A program made the translations under genes and the position numbers. Shown here in pieces: positions 1-4,772 of a DNA stretch of 8,196 nucleotides (the stretch's first letter is position 1; each line of letters begins with the position of its first letter). The stretch is taken from positions 1-8,196 of the forward strand of contig JAHDII010000135.1 in assembly GCA_020630895.1 (NCBI GenBank). The letters run 5' to 3'. The DNA comes from Saprospiraceae bacterium (GTDB lineage: Bacteria > Bacteroidota > Bacteroidia > Chitinophagales > Saprospiraceae). A model generated the notes under the pieces. It saw only the letters and a list, made by a program, of their open reading frames with translations, ran no database searches and was not told the origin of the DNA.

Positions 1-72
1 AGGTTCATCAAAAAATATTTATACATATCTTTGATGAATAGTTTTAGGAATAATACAATAGAAATCGTTTAA
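1..72 (+). CDS. possible 3' end of an upstream gene (partial)
   Basis: The first frame is open from the window edge to a TAA at 70-72, giving about 23 residues that end in NNTIEIV. The other two forward frames hit stops by position 39. The stop lies 18 bases before the next ATG, in the same frame, which would suit the tail of a gene cotranscribed with the SGNH-like gene downstream. The fragment is too short to identify a family. In this AT-rich DNA a chance open stretch of this length is possible, so this is a tentative call. Confidence 0.35.
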   Translation, partial: RFIKKYLYISLMNSFRNNTIEIV

Positions 73-90
73 AGTTACGAATCAATTAAA

Positions 91-1125
91 ATGAAAAAAA
101 CGATAAAAGATATCATTATTATTTTTATTATAACTATTATTCTATTAGAAATTGTATTAAGAATAATAGGAATACAACCTTTTCATTTTAATAATTTTAA
201 AATAAACTCAGAGCCTTCTCAATGCTTAATTCCTCATCCCTTAACAGGATTAGCATTGCATCCTGGTACTTTTGAAGTCAATATGAATGACTCTATTTTT
301 TATACTGCAACACATACAAAAGATTCTGTAAGAATATCATCTGATTCTATAAAAACATCTTTGCCCGAAATACATTTTCATGGTTGTTCATTTACTTATG
401 GTATGGGAGTTAATGACCATGAAACTTTTGCTTTTTTATTACAAAAAAAATTAGAAAATAATTTTACTATAAAAAATAAAGCTGTTCCTGGTTTTGGAAA
501 TATTCAAGGTTTGTTATTGTTAGAAAACGAATTAAAAACAAATTCTAAAAAGCCTGATAAAATTATAATGTTTTATGCAGATTTTCATGATATGAGAAAT
601 CAATTATCTCCTTATTATCGTGAACATTTATATTATGGATTTTTAAACATGGATCCACATATAAAAAAAGAATTTAAAAAAAGCCAATCTTCAAAATTTC
701 CTTTTATTAAAATAAAAAATAATGATTTTAATATTCATCATGTTAATATGAATGATATTTTTAAACCTGTTCCTTTAAGAGAATATTTATCTATTTCTAA
801 TACTATCCAAAATTTTATAAATGACACTCAACATAAAAAAAATGTATCTTCTTTTTCAAGCATAAAAATAATGGAAAGGATGAATGATTTGTGTAAAGAA
901 AATGGAATTGAATTTATTGTAGCATCCATTATTCAAACAGATGCTACAATAAATGTATTAAAAGAATTAAGAAAAATAGGAATAGAAACTTTAGATATGG
1001 GTATCGATATTTTAAATGATAATCGTTATAATCATTTGCCCCATGATAGCCATCCTAATGCTTTAGCACATTCTATTTATGCGGAAAAATTATATCACTA
1101 TTTGAATGTAGAAAAATTATATTAA
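91..1125 (+). CDS. membrane-anchored SGNH/GDSL-hydrolase-like protein
   Basis: This 344-residue protein resembles the SGNH/GDSL esterase and acyltransferase-partner superfamily. Residues 1-28 form a short basic start and one hydrophobic helix, most likely an N-terminal membrane anchor with the rest outside the cytoplasm. Block I is GCSFTYG (residues 98-104), with Ser100 as probable nucleophile and Cys in place of the usual Asp of GDSF. A block II-like NKAVPGFGN segment follows around residue 130. The C-terminal block V is DSHPNALAH, with Asp319 and His321 as the likely remaining triad members. The block III Gly-x-Asn-Asp is not clear: the matching segment reads YADFHDMRN. The gene is strikingly AT-rich (10 G/C in bases 121-180, 8 in 661-720). 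It converges on kptA with only 7 bases between the stops. The substrate is unknown; relatives de-acylate or acylate cell-surface glycans. The superfamily call is fairly safe, but activity is not established. Confidence 0.7.
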   Translation: MKKTIKDIIIIFIITIILLEIVLRIIGIQPFHFNNFKINSEPSQCLIPHPLTGLALHPGTFEVNMNDSIFYTATHTKDSVRISSDSIKTSLPEIHFHGCSFTYGMGVNDHETFAFLLQKKLENNFTIKNKAVPGFGNIQGLLLLENELKTNSKKPDKIIMFYADFHDMRNQLSPYYREHLYYGFLNMDPHIKKEFKKSQSSKFPFIKIKNNDFNIHHVNMNDIFKPVPLREYLSISNTIQNFINDTQHKKNVSSFSSIKIMERMNDLCKENGIEFIVASIIQTDATINVLKELRKIGIETLDMGIDILNDNRYNHLPHDSHPNALAHSIYAEKLYHYLNVEKLY

Positions 1126-1132
1126 TTCACTT

Positions 1133-1678
1133 TTATGGAAATAGAATATATTGAGTAGGAACATGATCTGTAAGCCAAACTCCGTTTTCAGAAACAAAAA
1201 ATTTAAAGCCATCTTTGTGCATTTGTTCAGCATCAATAATTAAAACAACTACTTTTCCATGTCGCCCACCTACATTAGTAGCAGTATCTAATTCTTCAGA
1301 TAAATGGACATGATGTCTGTTGCGTTTTTCTAAACCTGTTTTTTGAATACTATCCAAAAATCGAGTAGCTGTTCCATGATAAAGAGAACGAGGAGGTTCT
1401 ACAGCTTCATAACCTAAATCTAAAGAAATAGAATGCCCTTGATTCGCTCGAATCAGAGTTTTATCTTCATTAAAAGCAAAACGTTTTTTATTATTATTTT
1501 TTACTACTTCTTCTAATTGTTCTAAAGAAATATTTTTTCCTTTTGCTTTTAGTTTTTCAAGTAATTCATCTACACCCACCCAGCCTTGTTCATTCAATTT
1601 AATACCTATAACTTCAGGTCGATGGCGGAGCACTAAACTCAAAAATTTGCTTATATTTTTCAATTGTTTGTCAGTCAT
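1133..1678 (-). CDS. kptA: RNA 2'-phosphotransferase (KptA/Tpt1 family)
   Basis: KptA/Tpt1 removes an internal RNA 2'-phosphate by transferring it to NAD+, yielding ADP-ribose 1'',2''-cyclic phosphate and nicotinamide. In eukaryotes this finishes tRNA splicing; the bacterial role is unsettled. The 181 residues span the whole family. The N-terminal RNA lobe carries LSLVLRHRPE (residues 13-22), with the catalytic Arg18-His19 pair, and GWVGVDELL. The linker contains KKRFAF and IRANQGHS (76-83). The C-terminal ADP-ribosyltransferase-like lobe has LYHGT (99-103), RHHVHLS (121-127), VGGRHGK (136-142) and NGVWLTDHVP (165-174). All expected motifs are present and nothing is truncated. The ATG at 1678 gives the normal family N-terminus; no Shine-Dalgarno precedes it. 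The gene is divergent from a cREC-like gene, which may point to a shared RNA-repair role. Identification is very secure; the physiological substrate is not known. Confidence 0.95.
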   Translation of the reverse strand: MTDKQLKNISKFLSLVLRHRPEVIGIKLNEQGWVGVDELLEKLKAKGKNISLEQLEEVVKNNNKKRFAFNEDKTLIRANQGHSISLDLGYEAVEPPRSLYHGTATRFLDSIQKTGLEKRNRHHVHLSEELDTATNVGGRHGKVVVLIIDAEQMHKDGFKFFVSENGVWLTDHVPTQYILFP

Positions 1679-1737
1679 AACGAATAGTTTGTTTTTAATT
1701 TAAACTATCATAACTTTAAAAAAGTTCCTTCAATGTA

Positions 1738-1745
1738 CAAAAATA
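1738..1745 (-). promoter_or_regulatory. candidate -7 element for kptA
   Basis: The minus strand reads TATTTTTG here, an exact match to the Bacteroidota -7 consensus TAnnTTTG, about 60 bases upstream of the kptA ATG. I could not find a TTG -33 element at the usual 17-23 base spacing, and such T-rich octamers arise easily by chance in this DNA, so support is weak. Confidence 0.3.
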
Positions 1746-1783
1746 GATATTATCACGGATGAATTATTTTGCTTCAAAAATCG

Positions 1784-1799
1784 TTCATTTTAAAATGAA
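1784..1799. repeat. 16-bp perfect palindrome before the cREC-like gene
   Basis: TTCATTTTAAAATGAA reads identically on both strands and ends 10 bases before the preferred ATG (1810) of the receiver-like gene. It could be an operator or a small leader hairpin. AT-rich DNA makes one palindrome of this size per several kilobases plausible by chance, so function is only a possibility. Confidence 0.4.
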
Positions 1800-1809
1800 A
1801 ATTCTCAAA

Positions 1810-2145
1810 ATGAAAAAGCTATTTTTAGATGATATTAGAACTGTTGAAATGGTTTATGATCATTCTATAATATCAGAATTTGTAGAGGTAAGAACCTACG
1901 AAGAATTTGTACTTTATATTCAAGAAAATGGTTTGCCTCCATTTATAAGTTTTGATAATGATTTAGGATTAGCAAAAGACGGAACAGTAGCGAAAGATGG
2001 ATATGCCGCAGCAAAATGGTTAGTTTATGAGTCAGATTTAGATTTAAGAAATTTAAAATTTAATGTACATTCTGCTAATCCTGTTGCAGCAGAACAAATA
2101 AGAGGTTTATTAAATAATTATATTAACTACTTAAATTCTGAATAA
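1810..2145 (+). CDS. cREC-like receiver-fold protein (putative cyclic-phosphate processing, RNA repair)
   Basis: This small single-domain protein (111 residues from this start) resembles a divergent receiver family named cREC, proposed by comparative genomics to process 2',3'-cyclic phosphate RNA ends. Seen directly: the N-terminal strand KLFLDDIR, with the acidic pair Asp7-Asp8; FISFDNDLG, with Asp49 and Asp51 near the usual phospho-acceptor position; KDGYAAAKWLV (62-72); and VHSANPVAAEQI (86-97), where ordinary receivers have the Ser/Thr-Ala switch. There is no DNA-binding output domain, signal peptide or membrane segment, so it is probably cytoplasmic. In-frame ATGs at 1759 and 1795 would add 17 or 5 residues. 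I prefer 1810 because it puts the first strand directly after Met-Lys-Lys, as receiver domains usually begin, and leaves the palindrome at 1784-1799 non-coding. It is divergent from kptA, an RNA-end enzyme, which strengthens the RNA-repair reading. The activity itself is inferred. Confidence 0.72.
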   Translation: MKKLFLDDIRTVEMVYDHSIISEFVEVRTYEEFVLYIQENGLPPFISFDNDLGLAKDGTVAKDGYAAAKWLVYESDLDLRNLKFNVHSANPVAAEQIRGLLNNYINYLNSE

Positions 2146-2173
2146 GGCTTTAAAAATAAGATTAACTGCCTTT

Positions 2174-2238
2174 TAGATTGGATTATGTTTAAAATTATCT
2201 CTATTAGATAGAGTAATTTTAAGCATAATCTTAATCTA
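2174..2238. terminator. long imperfect hairpin between convergent genes (probable bidirectional terminator)
   Basis: The core arms are 2181-2204 and 2208-2230 with a 3-base loop (TAG). They pair over about 23 bases with one G-T wobble and one bulged base. A further six pairs, TAGATT (2174-2179) with AATCTA (2233-2238), extend the stem past a small bulge and over the stop codon of the lipoprotein gene. It sits between the stops of two convergent genes, where a shared terminator is expected. No long T-run follows on either strand, so termination would rely on the stem's A/T-rich flanks. Confidence 0.6.
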
Positions 2239-3070
2239 TAATACTTGTTTCATTAGCTTGATACACTTCTTTATTAGAACCAAACTGATGAGCCGCAACT
2301 ATGATATGACAATTATTAATATTCCAACTACTCGGAATGGTCATAGTATATGTTTGGCTTCCTGATGCACTTACTGTTGTAGAGCCTGTATATGCATCAC
2401 CATCGAAATTAGTTAATAGGCCTCTTAAAACGTGTTTATGTGAATAATCTTCTACTAAACCATCAGGAGTTAATTGTGTATCAGTAATATTATTTTCAGT
2501 TATCATGACAGAAAGATATACAGGCGTTGTAACTGTTTCATTAAATGTTAAATTAGCTGTTACATCTAATAGTCTTGTTGTAGCATTATAATTTTTATCA
2601 ATATCAACATTCATTAATGGACTATTTAATTTTTCAGTAGCAATATATCCAGCCCATTTATCTTTATTTAAGATCATTCCTCCTTCACTTTCAAAAAGTT
2701 TTCTATTAATTGTAGCCGCAGGATAACCAATTGCTGGTCCTAACATATTTTCAATAGAAGTTCCTTCTGATGTTCTAAAGTCATAAGCACTTTGAGGATA
2801 AGGTGTAGAAAAGAACCCTGAATGGATGGAAATAGCAATTAAATTATCTCCATGTATTCCTAAAAGTTCTTCAATTTTTGCACTCCCTTCAGGACAATTA
2901 ACACATTGTACCCCTGTAAATTCCTCTATCAAAACATTTCGTTCTTGAACTCCGTCTCCTGTATTTGTTGAATTATTTAAATTAACATTAGGTCCTATTT
3001 CTTTACAAGAAAAAAATAATAAAATAGATGATATGATGCTTAAAAAAAATAGTTTTTTCATATTGAACAA
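2231..3070 (-). CDS. Omp28-like lipoprotein with thioredoxin-type CxxC
   Basis: This 279-residue secreted protein resembles the Omp28-related family of Bacteroidota. A lysine-containing start and hydrophobic stretch end in the lipobox LLFFSC, so Cys22 should be lipidated after signal peptidase II cleavage; Lys-Glu follows directly, a partial match to the phylum's surface-export signal. A disordered Asn/Thr-rich linker runs to about residue 43. The thioredoxin-like part begins with VLIEEFTG, then CVNC (56-59), and has a cis-proline-type GYP at 115-117. The rest, from about 150, looks beta-rich and immunoglobulin-like (VYLSVMITENN, TYTMTIPSSW), as in Omp28 relatives. It probably faces the periplasm or cell surface; redox activity is inferred from CxxC only. 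An ATG at 3061 (Met4) gives a more usual Met-Lys-Lys signal peptide and is an equally good start. It lies 117 bases downstream of an unknown gene on the same strand. Confidence 0.8.
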   Translation of the reverse strand: MFNMKKLFFLSIISSILLFFSCKEIGPNVNLNNSTNTGDGVQERNVLIEEFTGVQCVNCPEGSAKIEELLGIHGDNLIAISIHSGFFSTPYPQSAYDFRTSEGTSIENMLGPAIGYPAATINRKLFESEGGMILNKDKWAGYIATEKLNSPLMNVDIDKNYNATTRLLDVTANLTFNETVTTPVYLSVMITENNITDTQLTPDGLVEDYSHKHVLRGLLTNFDGDAYTGSTTVSASGSQTYTMTIPSSWNINNCHIIVAAHQFGSNKEVYQANETSIID

Positions 3071-3103
3071 TCTATATAATTAATGAATAAGAATATCTTA
3101 AAA

Positions 3104-3111
3104 CAAAAATA
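3104..3111 (-). promoter_or_regulatory. candidate -7 element for the Omp28-like lipoprotein
   Basis: The minus strand reads TATTTTTG, an exact TAnnTTTG match, 33 bases above the outer ATG (3070), which would give a short leader of roughly 30-40 bases. I see no matching TTG -33 element at normal spacing, so the call rests on the -7 element and position alone. Confidence 0.35.
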
Positions 3112-3149
3112 CCATAATTGCAGCTATTTTTTATATTTTAATTTTATCA

Positions 3150-3163
3150 TCATATCGATATGA
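3150..3163. repeat. 14-bp palindrome upstream of the lipoprotein gene
   Basis: TCATATCGATATGA is a perfect palindrome in the 117-base gap between the unknown gene and the lipoprotein gene. It lies roughly 50-60 bases upstream of the transcription start implied by the candidate -7 element. It could be an activator or repressor site. A chance origin is quite possible. Confidence 0.3.
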
Positions 3164-3187
3164 ACAAGATTTGACAAAGTATCTATA

Positions 3188-3667
3188 TTAATTATAGTGT
3201 ACTTTTTGAAACTCCGATAATAATATAGGAGAATCTTCGTAAAAATTTTCATAAAAACTATATTCTCCTTTTGATTCAATCCCTACAGTAATTGGAGGTT
3301 GTTGAGAATGATTCATTCCCCCTAAATATTCATCAAAATAATGAATGACTGTCCAAAGATCATACAACAATTCTTTAAATTGTATGATACTATTAGAATT
3401 CATAAAAATACTCCATTCATCTTCTATTGCTGCTTTTTCTTCAGCTAATATATTTATGATATAATCTGTTATTTCTAATTCAGGTAGAGCAATTATTTTT
3501 TCTAGTAGCAATAGAGCTTCCTCCCTAAAATGTTTTGAACTACTAATTGTTTCTATATTTTGATTCCACATTTGATAAGCTTCATCTAAAAAAGAAACAG
3601 AAGTTAAATAATTTTTTTTGCTAAATGCTTCTTTAGCTAGGTTGATTTTCTCAATAATTAATTTCAT
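3188..3667 (-). CDS. hypothetical alpha-helical protein
   Basis: I do not recognise this 159-residue protein. It has no signal peptide or membrane segment and should be cytoplasmic. It is rich in Glu, Leu and Ile and predicted by eye to be mostly helical to about residue 115. Residues 7-36, INLAKEAFSKKNYLTSVSFL and onward, look like one TPR-type helix pair. Two further amphipathic helices follow (around 50-75), then an aromatic stretch LYDLWTVIHYFDEYLGG near 101-117. The last 40 residues look polar and extended (SQQPPITVGIESKG, FYENFYEDSP). The ATG at 3667 is directly preceded by a -7-like element and a perfect inverted repeat. The lipoprotein gene lies downstream on the same strand, but a 117-base gap makes an operon uncertain. 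It is likely a real gene: it is long, has no overlap and shows coherent helical patterning. No function can be assigned. Confidence 0.7.
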   Translation of the reverse strand: MKLIIEKINLAKEAFSKKNYLTSVSFLDEAYQMWNQNIETISSSKHFREEALLLLEKIIALPELEITDYIINILAEEKAAIEDEWSIFMNSNSIIQFKELLYDLWTVIHYFDEYLGGMNHSQQPPITVGIESKGEYSFYENFYEDSPILLSEFQKVHYN

Positions 3668-3690
3668 GGTTATGGATTTAGTTCTAGTAA

Positions 3691-3698
3691 CAAATATA
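3691..3698 (-). promoter_or_regulatory. candidate -7 element for the 159-residue hypothetical gene
   Basis: On the minus strand this reads TATATTTG, an exact TAnnTTTG match, 24 bases above the ATG at 3667, implying a leader under 20 bases. It coincides with the outer end of the left arm of the 21-bp inverted repeat, so a protein or hairpin at that repeat would directly affect it. No -33 TTG occurs at standard spacing. Confidence 0.4.
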
Positions 3699-3747
3699 CT
3701 ACTTTTTGTTTTTACATAAAATTTTTAAAACAAAAAGTAGTATATTT
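3692..3747. repeat. perfect 21-bp inverted repeat in a divergent intergenic region
   Basis: The arms at 3692-3712 and 3727-3747 are exact reverse complements over 21 bases, separated by a 14-base A/T-rich spacer. This is far beyond chance even in AT-rich DNA. It lies between the unknown gene (start 3667) and mscS (start 3859). Both arms contain TATATTTT/G-like octamers pointing outward, so it may be a two-sided operator-promoter element. It could instead be a relic terminator or a small mobile-element remnant. Confidence 0.8.
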
Positions 3748-3753
3748 TAACAT

Positions 3754-3781
3754 TTGACCTCTCTTCTATGTAGTACCTTTT
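3754..3781 (+). promoter_or_regulatory. candidate promoter of mscS
   Basis: TTG at 3754-3756 (within CATTTG) and TACCTTTT at 3774-3781 are separated by 17 bases. This fits the Bacteroidota pattern TTG-N17-23-TAnnTTTG with one mismatch in the last -7 base. Transcription would begin near 3788, leaving a leader of about 70 bases before the mscS ATG. It is the best promoter match in the window. Confidence 0.45.
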
Positions 3782-3858
3782 AAAAGATTAAGGCGTCTAA
3801 TGTTATAGAGAAACAAAATTATTTATCATTCTTTTAAATTAAAAAACATAAAACCAAC

Positions 3859-4680
3859 ATGCAAGATTTACTTTCAAATTTGCCTGAATTTTTACAAAAA
3901 GATTTTTTAGGAATGGCTAAAACGCTTTTACTAGCCATTGCTACTCTCGTTATAGGTTTCATGATTATTGGCTGGGTTGTGAAATTAGTGAGAAATATGT
4001 TAGCCAAAAATAATGTAGATAAAGATCTACAACCTTTTTTAACTTCTATTGTTAGTGTAGGACTTAAAGTAGCTTTGATTCTTACTGTTGCTGGAATGTT
4101 TGGTGTTGAAACGACTTCTTTTGTAGCTGTATTAGGAGCTTTAGCTTTTGCTGTGGGAATGGCATTACAAGGAAGCTTAGGACATTTTGCTTCAGGAGTA
4201 ATGATTCTTTTATTCAAACCTTATCGTACTGGAGATTTAGTGGATATTCAAGGACATGTAGGTACTGTTGAAGAAATTCAAATTTTTAATACCATTTTAT
4301 TAACTCCAGATAATAAAAAAATTATACTGCCTAATGGTACTGTAACAAGTGGACCAATCACAAATATATCTGGGCAAGGAGAAATTAAAGTGGTAATGTC
4401 TTATGGAATTGGATATGCTGATGATATAGATAAAGCAAGAAATGTAATTCAACAAGTAGCAGATTCTTGTCCTCAAGTAATTCATGATAAGCCTGTAGAT
4501 ATTTTTGTTGAAGCTTTAGGAGATAGTTCAGTAAATTTTGCTGTACGTCCTTGGTGTAAGAGTGAACATTATTGGGATGTTTTCTTTTATATGCATGAAA
4601 ATATCAAAAAAGCATTTGACAAAGAAGGAATTGGTATTCCTTATCCTACTATGGATTTAAATGTTGTTCGACAAAATTAA
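3859..4680 (+). CDS. mscS: small-conductance mechanosensitive channel MscS
   Basis: MscS opens under membrane tension and releases solutes during hypo-osmotic shock; it acts as an inner-membrane heptamer. The 273 residues match the compact E. coli-type architecture (286 residues): TM1 about 20-44, TM2 about 61-81, pore helix TM3 about 88-120, beta domain about 125-175, and alpha/beta domain to about 265. TM3 reads FAVGMALQGSLGHFASGV and leads into LLFKPYRTGD. The Gln-Gly hinge (104-105) and a second helix-kink glycine (Gly113) align with E. coli Gln112, Gly113 and Gly121. The beta domain has VGTVEEIQIF and ILPNG; the end has GIPYPTMDLNV. By ungapped alignment the two gate leucines of E. coli MscS (105, 109) are Phe97 and Met101 here. 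The ATG start gives the normal short N-terminus without a Shine-Dalgarno. A candidate promoter lies upstream and a strong terminator downstream, so it is probably monocistronic. Family assignment is very secure. Confidence 0.95.
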   Translation: MQDLLSNLPEFLQKDFLGMAKTLLLAIATLVIGFMIIGWVVKLVRNMLAKNNVDKDLQPFLTSIVSVGLKVALILTVAGMFGVETTSFVAVLGALAFAVGMALQGSLGHFASGVMILLFKPYRTGDLVDIQGHVGTVEEIQIFNTILLTPDNKKIILPNGTVTSGPITNISGQGEIKVVMSYGIGYADDIDKARNVIQQVADSCPQVIHDKPVDIFVEALGDSSVNFAVRPWCKSEHYWDVFFYMHENIKKAFDKEGIGIPYPTMDLNVVRQN

Positions 4681-4739
4681 ATTTATCAACTCTGATAATA
4701 AAGAGTCCCTTATAGTTTTTTGTTTCTCGTGACTTGATT

Positions 4740-4772
4740 AGCAGCTACTTTGAAAAAAGTGGCTGCTTTTTT
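4740..4772 (+). terminator. intrinsic terminator of mscS
   Basis: AGCAGCTACTTT (4740-4751) pairs with AAAGTGGCTGCT (4756-4767) through one T-G wobble, closing a GAAA tetraloop (4752-4755). Six T's follow at 4767-4772. This is a classic rho-independent terminator on the + strand, 59 bases after the mscS stop. Its T-run covers the first bases of the gldE stop codon. On the minus strand no T-run follows, so it should mainly serve mscS. Confidence 0.9.

Noticed and set aside
1759..1809. Earlier in-frame ATGs (1759 and 1795) for the cREC-like gene
   Set aside because: The added residues precede the first receiver strand, lack domain character and would cover the 16-bp palindrome. ATG 1810 fits the domain boundary better, although the earlier starts cannot be fully excluded.
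3748..3805. TAACATT / AATGTTA arms flanking the mscS promoter region
   Set aside because: Seven pairs separated by 44 bases are expected by chance in this A/T-rich DNA.
3834..4217. Open frame of 127 codons on the minus strand opposite mscS
   Set aside because: It overlaps a clear mscS gene and its translation is low-complexity Lys/Thr/Pro-rich with no family pattern, so it is an antisense shadow.
4300..4485. Open frame of 61 codons on the minus strand inside mscS
   Set aside because: It lies wholly within mscS, and its Ile/Tyr/Cys-rich translation looks like noise.
3188..4680. A toxin-immunity or defence reading of the unknown gene with mscS
   Set aside because: The genes are divergent, mscS is a standard osmotic channel, and the unknown protein shows no nuclease, NTPase or toxin motif, so no defence system can be supported.
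4688..4704. ACTCT...AGAGT hairpin just after mscS as a second terminator
   Set aside because: It has only five pairs with a long loop, and the stronger GAAA-loop terminator at 4740-4772 explains the ending.
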